Below, piece after piece: positions 8,444 to 15,785 of a stretch of DNA of 22,752 bases. The DNA is from JANLSE01 sp038214135 (GTDB lineage Bacteria > Chloroflexota > Chloroflexia > Chloroflexales > Roseiflexaceae), in contig JBBQSD010000103.1 in NCBI GenBank assembly GCA_038214135.1, forward strand, positions 1 to 22,752, read 5' to 3'. The notes beneath the pieces are model-generated. The model had not been told where the DNA came from. It did not search any database and worked only from the letters and a program-made list of their open reading frames with translations. Position numbers and translations under genes: made by a program. Numbering within the stretch: position 1 is the first letter of the stretch; each line of letters opens with the position of its first letter.

Positions 8444-8767
8444 CTACCCTGGTTCTGGAGCCATGCCAATCAGCATCACCAGGCGCGTCGTGCCGCTATT
8501 CACCACCGCATGGTCGGTATCGGCAGGTGCCCACACAACCGTTCCTGGGCCAGCATCGTTGGTTGCATCGCCAATTGTAAAGCGCCCCTGGCCCTCAATC
8601 ACAAAATAGCATTTGTCGCGGCCAGCATGGCGATGCGGCGGCTGGGCTTGGCCTGGCTCAAGGCAATCCATGCCGATCAGCATACGCGGGCTTTGGAAGA
8701 TCGTCGATTTGAAGAAGCGCTCTGGGTTCGCCCCAATATGCTCGCGATAATCACTGAAATAGTTCAT
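8444..8767 (-). CDS. Small cupin-domain protein
   Basis: A 107-residue single-domain cupin, a compact beta barrel. Motif 1 is PPHRHAGRDKCYFVIEG, with His45 and His47 as likely metal ligands. The usual Glu four residues later is replaced by Lys52, as in some HxH-DK cupins. Motif 2 has His86 in PADTDHAVVNSG. GRFTIGD lies between them, as expected. Metal binding is still plausible through three histidines. The specific substrate is unknown; such proteins include small-molecule-binding and sugar or phenolic enzymes. AAGGAG seven bases upstream of the ATG supports the start. It lies upstream of and co-oriented with the phosphorelay operon, but 128 bases and a promoter candidate separate them. It is divergent from the next gene. 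Confidence 0.85.
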   Translation of the reverse strand: MNYFSDYREHIGANPERFFKSTIFQSPRMLIGMDCLEPGQAQPPHRHAGRDKCYFVIEGQGRFTIGDATNDAGPGTVVWAPADTDHAVVNSGTTRLVMLIGMAPEPG

Positions 8768-8895
8768 AATCTTGCTCCTTGTAGATACCCTTCATCGGTG
8801 GGTTTTGGCGAGGCTTTGCCTCTCCACTTGCATAATCTGCGTAATCTGTGTAATCTGCGGATAGATCAGTAATCGCGAGGAGTATCATACCGCGT
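8768..8895. repeat. Divergent spacer with a 9-bp tandem repeat
   Basis: The spacer holds TAATCTGCG, TAATCTGTG and TAATCTGCG in tandem at 8833-8859, and a short hairpin GAGGC-TTT-GCCTC at 8810-8822. It lies between two divergent genes and so must also hold their promoters, but none stands out clearly. Confidence 0.5.
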
Positions 8896-9534
8896 ATGAG
8901 TATACGAGCAAACCGTTTTCAATCGGCGGCCTGCCACGCCGCAATCACTGCCATACTAGGCGAACCAACCGCCGATGTTGTGATGCGTGCTAGTGGCACT
9001 GCCAACCTTCCACAAACACTGCCATCCGGGCCGCGAGATCTGGCTGCACTGACTGCCGAACTGCACCCATTTGTGGCAGTGTACCATCAACTGCTGCACT
9101 ATTGTGAACGCGAACGCGCTCTGGCGATTATGCGTGTAGCCATTATTGATTCGGGCCGAACCAGCCATGGCGCAGCACAAGAAGCACAAGCCACCCAAGC
9201 ACTCTCACCCAATGAACCACTGATACTGACCAGCCCGCCACCACCTGATTTTTGGGCAGCGCCAGAAGAGCTAGAACACAGCTTTGCCCTCGCCATGCGC
9301 TTCTTCTCGTGTGAGGGCCAGCTACTCAGCTACACACCCGATAGTGTGCGCTTCCAGATTACTGGCTGCAACTGGTGCCGTGCCATGCAGGAGAGCGGCG
9401 CTCCCGAACTCATCCCGTTCTTCTGTGAGACCGATGAGCGCTTCATGGATGATCACCCAACCCATCAACTCATTCGGCCACACGCAATTGGGCTAGGAGA
9501 TGGCCTTTGCGATTTCCAGTTTGTGAGGCGCTAA
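8896..9534 (+). CDS. L-2-amino-thiazoline-4-carboxylate (ATC) hydrolase-like protein
   Basis: 212 residues. The C-terminal half matches the ATC hydrolase-like family: FQITGCNWC (153-161), the segment GAPELIPFFCETDERF (168-183), an Arg at 194, and the final GLGDGLCDFQFVRR. Cys158, Cys161, Cys177, Asp180 and Cys205 are the conserved candidates for catalysis or metal binding. The named enzyme opens the thiazoline ring on a bacterial route to cysteine, but most family members are uncharacterised, so the substrate is open. The start has GAGGAG about 13 bases upstream, longer than ideal; no better in-frame start is visible. No membrane segment is seen. The next genes on the same strand are a VOC protein and a Rid protein, beyond a repeat-containing gap. 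Confidence 0.7.
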   Translation: MSIRANRFQSAACHAAITAILGEPTADVVMRASGTANLPQTLPSGPRDLAALTAELHPFVAVYHQLLHYCERERALAIMRVAIIDSGRTSHGAAQEAQATQALSPNEPLILTSPPPPDFWAAPEELEHSFALAMRFFSCEGQLLSYTPDSVRFQITGCNWCRAMQESGAPELIPFFCETDERFMDDHPTHQLIRPHAIGLGDGLCDFQFVRR

Positions 9535-9730
9535 CGAGTATTCAGAAGTCAGGAGTCAGAAGTCAGAATACGATTCAGATTGAAGTCATTGGATTAAACA
9601 CGAACTTTCGTCAGGCTGAAGCGATCGACGACCTCTACCGAAAAAACGCTGATGGCTACCTCCTGACGCCTGACTGCTGACGCCTGACTCCAATGCTAAA
9701 TGCTGATTAGAATGCGAAAGGAACACCATC
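9535..9730. repeat. Heptad AGTCAGG-type short tandem repeats
   Basis: The gap holds an imperfect run of AGTCAGA/AGTCAGG heptads at about 9540-9568 that begins and ends with the inverted elements GTATTC and GAATAC. A second, opposite-strand group of TGACGCC/TGACTGC/TGACTCC units lies at 9663-9692. The same motif occurs at several other gaps in the window. Confidence 0.6.
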
Positions 9731-10153
9731 ATGGCGCTCGAACTCTTCATGATCGGCCTGATTGTCCAGGATATGAACGCAGCGCTGGAATTTTATCGGC
9801 GGCTTGGCCTTGCTATCCCCGAACAGAGCGAAGAAAAGACGCATGTTGAGGTCAAGATGGGCGAACTGACCTTCTTCCTTGACTCGCGGCCAGCTCGTTG
9901 GGATCCCAGGTTTGTTCAGAATAATCATTCGGAACACCTGGAAGCATCGGATAGCTACCCAGCGATCTATGAGTTCTACCTGAAGACGCGTGATGCTGTC
10001 GTTGAAAAATATACGGAGCTTACCAATTTTGGCTACCAGAGCCATCGCGCTCCCTACGAAACCAGCTTCGGAATGTGTTTTGCAATGATCAAAGATCCAG
10101 ACGAAAACGTCATTCTGCTTTCTGGCGATCTGAAAGCTAAAAAGAAGGAGTAG
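9731..10153 (+). CDS. VOC-superfamily (glyoxalase/bleomycin-resistance-like) protein
   Basis: A 140-residue protein with the paired beta-alpha-beta-beta-beta layout of the vicinal oxygen chelate superfamily. An N-terminal strand LFMIGLIVQDMNAALEFYRR is followed by a short core and a C-terminal half that closes with FAMIKDPDENVILLSG. The DPDxNxI-type ending is typical of VOC proteins and carries an acidic residue often used for metal binding. Which reaction it performs cannot be read from sequence. AAAGGAAC nine bases before the ATG supports the start. The Rid-family gene begins three bases after its stop, so the two are almost certainly co-transcribed and translationally linked. The C terminus is lysine-rich (KAKKKE). 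Confidence 0.85.
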   Translation: MALELFMIGLIVQDMNAALEFYRRLGLAIPEQSEEKTHVEVKMGELTFFLDSRPARWDPRFVQNNHSEHLEASDSYPAIYEFYLKTRDAVVEKYTELTNFGYQSHRAPYETSFGMCFAMIKDPDENVILLSGDLKAKKKE

Positions 10154-10156
10154 CAT

Positions 10157-10540
10157 ATGCCACGCACCAAGATTTCATCTGGCACACCCTGGGAAGCCAT
10201 GGCTGGCTATTCACGCGCCGTTCGTGTGGGCAATACGGTGTATGTGTCGGGCACAACCGCATCAAACGAGCAGGGGCATGTCCAGCATGCTGGCGATGCT
10301 GGCGCACAGGCAACCTATATTATTCGGAAGATTGAGCGGGCGCTGAATGAGGCGGGCGCTACGCTGGAGGATGTTGTTCGCACCCGCATATTTGTACGCG
10401 CTATCGATGATTGGGAAGAAGTCGCACGGGCACATGGGGCAATCTTTAGCGAAATCCGGCCAGCCAACACACTGGTGCGGGCCGAGATGATCGACGCGGA
10501 TATGCTGGTTGAGATCGAGATGGTGGCGGTGGTGGAGTAA
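10157..10540 (+). CDS. Rid-family (YjgF/YER057c/UK114) protein without the deaminase Arg
   Basis: 127 residues of the trimeric Rid fold. Conserved parts include AVRVGNTVYVSGTTA (21-35), the helix with IERALNEAGATLEDVVRTRIFV (59-80, split by a turn), and the C-terminal LVEIEMVAVVE. True RidA enzymes hydrolyse reactive enamines and imines using an Arg in the P-x-R motif near residue 105. Here that position is Asn104 in RPANTLVRAE, so classic RidA deaminase activity is unlikely; Glu121 is kept. This points to one of the other Rid subfamilies of unsettled function. The gene starts three bases after the VOC gene stop; AAGGAG at the end of that gene gives a good ribosome binding site. Confidence 0.88.
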   Translation: MPRTKISSGTPWEAMAGYSRAVRVGNTVYVSGTTASNEQGHVQHAGDAGAQATYIIRKIERALNEAGATLEDVVRTRIFVRAIDDWEEVARAHGAIFSEIRPANTLVRAEMIDADMLVEIEMVAVVE

Positions 10541-10782
10541 TAGCCGCTAGCCGCTAGCCGCTAGCCGCTAGCCGATAATAAAGGAACGCGAGAACAACCA
10601 CGTACAGCCAATCATGATTATGATCCGAGTTCAGTCGCTGGATTGTCGGGCCGTAGAGGCGCAAGATTTTGCGTCTCCACGGCCATCGACATTGCGGGTT
10701 TCATGGTGCGTTCAGTTTAGACGCTCCAACGAAGCGTCTCTACCGAAGCGCCATTCTGACTCCTGACTCCTGACTCCTGATA
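10541..10782. repeat. Tandem heptamer and inverted repeats between convergent genes
   Basis: TAGCCGC is repeated about four and a half times at 10542-10575. Further on are inverted repeats of the form GTAGAGGCG...CGTCTCCAC (about 10653-10679) and AGACGCTCCAACGAAGCGTCT (about 10719-10739). The gap ends with three TGACTCC heptads (about 10755-10778). The hairpins could act as bidirectional terminators for the two convergent genes. Confidence 0.65.
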
Positions 10783-12330
10783 CTATTCCAACACCGCCCA
10801 TGCTCGCCAACGGGCGAAGTGCCAACCAGGCCAACCACTGTGCTCAGCCTCACGCTGCAACCAGGCGCGCTGCTCTTCCAGCCCTTCCCGGATGGTTGCC
10901 TGCTCTGCGGGTGGTAAGGTTGGCAGCACCTCGATCAAGGCCGGGGTTGCATCGGGCGAGAGCCGCGCCAGATAGCCGGTATCGATTGCGCGACTTGGCC
11001 GGTAGCTGCCATAGCTGTCCTCAGTTTGATCATTGCCAGCACCAATCAGATCCAGATTGCCAGTAGCCTGAAAGCGGGCCACATTCGCACGCACAATGAT
11101 CGTTTCGGGATCAGCCAGGGTTAGGAGCGCGAGAACAACCAGGGCCGAGACGAACCCGCCGAATGGAAACCAGCGTAGCTTTCCAGAAACCATTGTTGCC
11201 AATAACAACCCGAGCAGCACAACAAGCCAAACCATAAACACATGTGTGTAGATGCGCAGATGAGTAAAGCCATAGGCCTGTTCATATAACCACATGCGTT
11301 GAAAGGCCGAACCAAGCAACCCCAGCGTCAAAAAGATCAGCAGCGCTCCGACACTATGAAACGCTGGACTATGCCAGGCCACATCACGGCGCGTACGATT
11401 GACCAGCAACCATAGCAGCCCAATCGATAGAAAGGCCACGGCAATCAGTTCAAAAAAGCCACGCCGCGCATAATCGGCATAGGTCATCCCGCTTTGTGTG
11501 AGCATGTACAGCCCACCAAACAGGTATGCTGCCTGGATAACCATAAACCCAGCAAACAGCACATCAACCAGGATCAGCACTGTCAGCGCCTCAACACAGC
11601 CCAATTGCCATGGCGCATGTGGCAATACCTGTGTGGCTCCTTCCGCTGGTGCCTGTTCTGCCTGATCACGCAATGCCGTGAGTAACGCACCACTACACAC
11701 CCAGATCGCTATTCCAATCAGGAAGATATGTGAGATGATCTCGCTACCATTGAACCAGGAACTGAACGAAAATGCTTGTACCACATAGCTTGCAAAAATA
11801 CTATCGGCGGCCATCAGCAGCAGCGTAAACACAAGAATAATTGGGAATGCCAGGAGCAGCCCACGCCCAATTGGTACCAGTAGGCGCAATCGTTCGCCAC
11901 GCGGCGTTAGCGCTGCAAATACCCGTAGGATGGCTGGCGGCGGACGAATGCCAATATCGAACATCGCTACAATGCTAGCCCACAGATATTGTGCGCCAGT
12001 TAGCCCTGCCAGCAGCGGCCCACGAAACAGCCCAACTTGCAGCAGAATGAGTATTATGCAGGCTGTTGCATTCAGGAACACCAGTGTCGGTTCGGCACGC
12101 ACAGCCGTTAGCGTGGCAAACAACAACGCAGCCAGGCCAAGCCAGCGGTTGCCTGAGGTTGCGAAGCGTTGTTCAGCACGACTAAATAGGTACAGCCCTG
12201 CGACACACAGCGCAATAAAGAGGGGTACGGAGATACCAGGAATCCGATTATAGAACAGCAGATCGGCGGCAAAACCAAGAGCGAGCGTGGTCAGCACGAT
12301 GGCATGTGGGTGGCGAAAGTTCGAGTGCAT
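10783..12330 (-). CDS. DUF4173/DUF4153-type polytopic membrane protein
   Basis: 515 residues with about a dozen hydrophobic helices and a soluble C-terminal tail of about 110 residues. The signature TYADYARRGFFELIAVA after a long hydrophobic helix is the hallmark of DUF4173, a family of predicted inner-membrane proteins of unknown function. The C-terminal tail contains DSYGSYRPSRAID and an E/Q/W-rich helix. AAAGGGG about six bases before the ATG supports the start. It lies downstream of a VC0807-family membrane gene on the same strand, separated by 165 bases that contain a hairpin and a possible promoter, so it may be transcribed on its own. No catalytic motif is visible. Confidence 0.8.
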   Translation of the reverse strand: MHSNFRHPHAIVLTTLALGFAADLLFYNRIPGISVPLFIALCVAGLYLFSRAEQRFATSGNRWLGLAALLFATLTAVRAEPTLVFLNATACIILILLQVGLFRGPLLAGLTGAQYLWASIVAMFDIGIRPPPAILRVFAALTPRGERLRLLVPIGRGLLLAFPIILVFTLLLMAADSIFASYVVQAFSFSSWFNGSEIISHIFLIGIAIWVCSGALLTALRDQAEQAPAEGATQVLPHAPWQLGCVEALTVLILVDVLFAGFMVIQAAYLFGGLYMLTQSGMTYADYARRGFFELIAVAFLSIGLLWLLVNRTRRDVAWHSPAFHSVGALLIFLTLGLLGSAFQRMWLYEQAYGFTHLRIYTHVFMVWLVVLLGLLLATMVSGKLRWFPFGGFVSALVVLALLTLADPETIIVRANVARFQATGNLDLIGAGNDQTEDSYGSYRPSRAIDTGYLARLSPDATPALIEVLPTLPPAEQATIREGLEEQRAWLQREAEHSGWPGWHFARWRAWAVLE

Positions 12331-12355
12331 GGGAAGCCCCTTTCGGAATGTTCCA

Positions 12356-12368
12356 TGCCTCTGTTATA
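12356..12368 (-). promoter_or_regulatory. Candidate extended -10 promoter for the DUF4173 gene
   Basis: On the minus strand TGGTATAAC forms an extended -10 (hexamer at 12363-12368), with a start expected near 12356. This is 26 bases before the ATG. No good -35 is seen, as is common with extended -10 sites. Confidence 0.35.
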
Positions 12369-12449
12369 CCAAAACTGTGCGCTGAGTGATACCGCGTGGG
12401 TGTGCAGAAGATGACACTCAGGTGCTTGACGCCCGTATAACACCAGGCC

Positions 12450-12469
12450 CCGCAGGCTTCAGCCTGCGG
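12450..12469 (-). terminator. Hairpin with 8-bp stem and TTCA loop
   Basis: CCGCAGGC-TTCA-GCCTGCGG is a perfect 8-bp stem with a 4-base loop, 26 bases past the stop of the VC0807-family gene. No T-tract follows on either strand. It may be a weak terminator or simply a copy of a dispersed repeat; CTTCAGCCTGCG also occurs near 2310. Confidence 0.45.
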
Positions 12470-12495
12470 CTACCGGTTGCATGGTTGCTCACCCA

Positions 12496-13236
12496 TTATT
12501 CGCTATTGGGAAGGCCACTCGCTCCATGTTCGCGCAGCTCAACCAGCGTCCAAAATTCGCTCTCGAACTGGCTTTTACCCTCTTCTGATGGCAAATGGCG
12601 GTAGATCGCCCGATAGACCAGCCATAATCCCAGGCCAAAGCCAACAATCGCCATCAATGGAAAGGCAATCCTGGTAATCGTATTGACCTGCGCCACCTGT
12701 TGGTTGAAGGCTTCTGTGCCAAATGTCGCAACCACAATCTGCATATTGAGTATGAAGTTGATTGCTGCTGCGATACTATTCTGGAGCACAATAATCAGCG
12801 TTCCGATCAGGAAGGCACGCGGCACATCCGGTTCCGCAAACAAGCGCTTGAGGGCTGCTTCGTGTTCGGGTGTGTTGGGGTTGACCACCTGGCGGAAGAA
12901 GAAGGTCAGTATCGGTCGGCCAATCAACAGCGAACCACCAAACACCAGGATCGTCACCAACAACCCGGCAGTATCCTTGACTGCAAACAGAAACCCATCA
13001 ACAAACCAGAAGGCCAGGCCGCCCTGTAGTACTGCGGTCAGGCCAGAATAGCTGGTGATGAAGTTGAAGGTTCGCGTGATCAGCAGCAGATCGATCAGCA
13101 CCCAGCCAACCGGTATCATCGCCGCCAACACATAGGCGGTTGGTGCGCCAAGTGGTTTGGTCAAATTATTGAGAATCAGAATGGGGATCACCGCCCCCAT
13201 CAAAATATCAAGAAATAGCTTGGTCGATTGCTTCAT
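12496..13236 (-). CDS. VC0807-family integral membrane protein
   Basis: About 246 residues with six hydrophobic segments: LDILMGAVIPILIL near the N terminus, PTAYVLAAMIPVGWVLIDL, a central pair around residues 68-110, and two in the last third. The layout matches the poorly characterised VC0807 family of membrane proteins. A polar loop with RQVVNPNTPEHEAALKRLF precedes the fifth segment. Its role is unknown. The ATG at 13236 is chosen because AGAAAG lies six bases upstream; a second ATG two codons earlier (13242) is possible. It begins about 65 bases after the acyl-ACP reductase-like gene on the same strand, so co-transcription with that gene is likely. Confidence 0.72.
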   Translation of the reverse strand: MKQSTKLFLDILMGAVIPILILNNLTKPLGAPTAYVLAAMIPVGWVLIDLLLITRTFNFITSYSGLTAVLQGGLAFWFVDGFLFAVKDTAGLLVTILVFGGSLLIGRPILTFFFRQVVNPNTPEHEAALKRLFAEPDVPRAFLIGTLIIVLQNSIAAAINFILNMQIVVATFGTEAFNQQVAQVNTITRIAFPLMAIVGFGLGLWLVYRAIYRHLPSEEGKSQFESEFWTLVELREHGASGLPNSE

Positions 13237-13302
13237 GCACATCTTTCTAGAACAGGTGCGATTACTAGACGCGAGGTATCGTACCGGCGATCACCAGGCA
13301 GA

Positions 13303-15390
13303 TCAACGGACGGGGGCGATGCCTCGCGCATCTGTCTCATCCTCAACTGGCATGCCCAACTCGCGGCGGCGGGCATCGGCCAAACGGCGCTTCTCAAGAA
13401 TATCGGCCTCAGTAATGTATTTGTCGAATGAACGCAGGCCAGCTAATTCCAGCCCATGCTTCTTCATCAACCGATACATCTCTTTGGCTTTATCAAGCTC
13501 AATATTGCGCCCAAGCGTGTAATCCTCGAATTTGCCTTCCATCGCCAGCAGCGCCGTTTCCGAGAGGCAAGCATAGGCGGTGCCTGGTGGCAGGCCAATA
13601 TCGAAGCCGAAATCTGGTTCGCCAGGCAATAATATTTCACCCGATTCGATCACAAGAATATCTGGCCTGCGCATGGCATCCGCTTCCTGCACATCCGGTG
13701 GGCGAGCGACATCACAGACAACAGCGCCGGGCTTGAGTTTATCGACATTAATGACCTTGCCGGTCAGCGCCGAGGTAGTCGTCACAATCAGATCGGCATC
13801 GCCAAGATAGGCATCGGCATGCGGTGTTGCCACCACTCTGGCACCCGGCGTTTCCTTCTCGATCAACTGCTTGAGCGCCAGAAGCCGCTCTGGGCGCGGC
13901 GCGACCAGCACAACATCACCGACTGCCTGCGCCAGCAGCCGCGCACACACAGAGCCAATCGAGCCAGTTGCACCAATAACCACAGCGCGGCCATGATCGA
14001 TACGACCACCCATCAGCAACACGGCGCGCTTGGCCGTCTCCAGGGTTGCCGCAACCGTCAGCGAGTTCCCAGATGTGATCCCAATCGCACTCTTCTGGGC
14101 AACCGTAATGCCAGCATCGCCAACGACTGAGGTAAACGCACCGAGGCCCATAATCTTGGCACCCATACGTTCGGCCATGCGCGCACACTTGATTAGCCGA
14201 CGGTAGGTAAACGATGTATCACGGCGCATGAGTTCACGCGGCGTTGCGCCAAGGGTGAACAGCAGGCCTTCGAGTTCCTCGCCAGTCGCTTTCGAGCGAA
14301 TGCCCTTCATCTTCGAGAGATACATCGGTGGGAAGTGCGCCGCAACCCGTTCAACAAGGCGCTGCGGCAGGTAGCGCGTAAAGCGAAAGCGCGGATCGTT
14401 ACTAATATAGCGCGTTGAGAGCGGATGAATAACAAATGCAAACTTGGTCTTCTCTGGTGCAGTACTCATCCGCTCAACCGTTGGCCCCCATTTGGCCTGA
14501 TCAATGAAATCAATCAGGCTGGCCTCATCCGGGTTTGCACCACTCTCCATAATGGCGATTGCCAGCGCCTCAAGCACATCGGTAGCGACAAATGGCCGCG
14601 AAACTGGAGCGCCATCTAGCCCAATCAGCGGTGGCGTCATCGTCACGAGTGTTGCCAGGCCACGCTCGCGCAGATCGGCAATCTCATCTGGTGCCGGATC
14701 ATCGGTAATAATGACTTTATTGCGTAGATCGTGTGGTGCAAAGCGGCGAATATAGGCGAAATCGCCAGCAATGATGTCGGCCCAGGTAAACAGCTTTTCG
14801 GCTCGCGGATCATGCCCTTCGGTGCCAAGCGCAACCGGATGCAGGATCTTATAGGGCAGCAATGCCGTGATTGGCAGTGTTGTTGCGGCATACAACTCAA
14901 GCTGCTTGAGCGAACGGGGTGGCGGCAGAAAGCGCAGCCCACTATGAATGATTGGATCGGCAAAGCGCAATTCGGATTCATACTGCGAGAGCGCCTGAGC
15001 CATGGAATAGCGCTCGATCCCCGATGTGATCAAGATCCGCCGATAGTTGAACATGCCGCGCTGGATCTCATTGGCGCGCTGCACCGCCCAGCGTTCAAGA
15101 GTTGCCTTGAAACCGCCGCCATCTGTCACTGGAGTACGGCGTGCGCCCGCCGCAATACGCAGCGCCTCGTGATGTGGGTAGCGCGCCGCACCAACGCGGA
15201 AGATCGGCGTCAGGCCACCCAAACCAATCGCATCGACCTTACCATCATACTCGCGTACCAGCGCAGCAGCTAGCTCCACATCGCCATTGGTGCCAATACG
15301 CCGAACCTCAACAGCCTGGCCGAGGATGATCGTGACGAACTGATAGTCGCGCCTGGATGATCCAAGGCTGATACTGACGATTCGTCGCAT
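13303..15390 (-). CDS. Fatty acyl-ACP reductase (AAR)-like two-domain protein
   Basis: About 695 residues; numbering here is for the 699-residue frame starting at 15402. Residues about 320-660 resemble cyanobacterial long-chain acyl-ACP reductase: MGLGAFTSVV (418-427), TSGNSLTVAA (443-452), the NADPH loop VIGATGSIGS (475-484), and YACLSETALLAMEG (610-623), where Cys612 aligns with the thioester-forming Cys. Cyanobacterial AAR makes fatty aldehydes from acyl-ACP and is only about 340 residues. Here an extra N-terminal domain of about 310 residues (with DAIGLGGLTPIFRVG and RRILITSGIERYSMA) is present that I do not recognise. The tail after 660 is charged. GGAG six bases before the ATG at 15390 sets the start. 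No aldehyde deformylating oxygenase is in the window. The reaction is inferred; the product could be an aldehyde, alcohol or wax precursor. Confidence 0.8.
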   Translation of the reverse strand: MRRIVSISLGSSRRDYQFVTIILGQAVEVRRIGTNGDVELAAALVREYDGKVDAIGLGGLTPIFRVGAARYPHHEALRIAAGARRTPVTDGGGFKATLERWAVQRANEIQRGMFNYRRILITSGIERYSMAQALSQYESELRFADPIIHSGLRFLPPPRSLKQLELYAATTLPITALLPYKILHPVALGTEGHDPRAEKLFTWADIIAGDFAYIRRFAPHDLRNKVIITDDPAPDEIADLRERGLATLVTMTPPLIGLDGAPVSRPFVATDVLEALAIAIMESGANPDEASLIDFIDQAKWGPTVERMSTAPEKTKFAFVIHPLSTRYISNDPRFRFTRYLPQRLVERVAAHFPPMYLSKMKGIRSKATGEELEGLLFTLGATPRELMRRDTSFTYRRLIKCARMAERMGAKIMGLGAFTSVVGDAGITVAQKSAIGITSGNSLTVAATLETAKRAVLLMGGRIDHGRAVVIGATGSIGSVCARLLAQAVGDVVLVAPRPERLLALKQLIEKETPGARVVATPHADAYLGDADLIVTTTSALTGKVINVDKLKPGAVVCDVARPPDVQEADAMRRPDILVIESGEILLPGEPDFGFDIGLPPGTAYACLSETALLAMEGKFEDYTLGRNIELDKAKEMYRLMKKHGLELAGLRSFDKYITEADILEKRRLADARRRELGMPVEDETDARGIAPVR

Positions 15391-15510
15391 GAGCAACTCC
15401 ATGATCTATATTTGCCGTACCTGAACCTAAGTTAGCGCCTGTGCGGTATGCACACTGCTGCATGAAAGAACATTCTCGCTGAGATATCGACTATCGGTCT
15501 ATCGGCTATT

Positions 15511-15526
15511 GAATATCAGTATACCA
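15511..15526 (-). promoter_or_regulatory. Candidate extended -10 promoter for the AAR-like gene
   Basis: On the minus strand TGGTATACT forms an extended -10 (TATACT at 15518-15523), with a start expected near 15511. It gives a leader of about 120 bases. No strong -35 is seen. Confidence 0.3.
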
Positions 15527-15785
15527 TACCGCTGATCGGCACCCAGGATGGAGGGGTGCGACGTATTCTTTTGGAATGGTCGGGTGCGGACCCATGTGTC
15601 CGCCAACCAGTGCGGAACAGCGCGGGCACGTGGGTCGGCCCATACGCGTGGACGCAGCGCAGGCCGCCGCAGAAGTTTACGTCACACCCAGGATGGAGCA
15701 CGCGCTGCAACCAACAATCGATTGTTAACGTCTTACTGATCTGAGACAGACGGACGCTTCCAACGCGTCCGAAAGGATAGAAGTG
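15527..15785. repeat. REP-like palindrome and inverted repeat upstream of the PspC gene
   Basis: TGCGGACCCATGTGTCCGCC (15585-15604) is a REP-type imperfect palindrome, one base different from the copy at 17561-17580. CACCCAGGATGGA occurs twice (about 15540 and 15685). CGGACGC-TTCCAAC-GCGTCCG forms a perfect 7-bp stem just before the ribosome binding site of the PspC gene and could affect its translation. Confidence 0.55.

Noticed and set aside
8415..8460. Possible tRNA piece (GGTTCGAAT-like sequence)
   Set aside because: No cloverleaf can be formed around it; acceptor and anticodon stems are absent.
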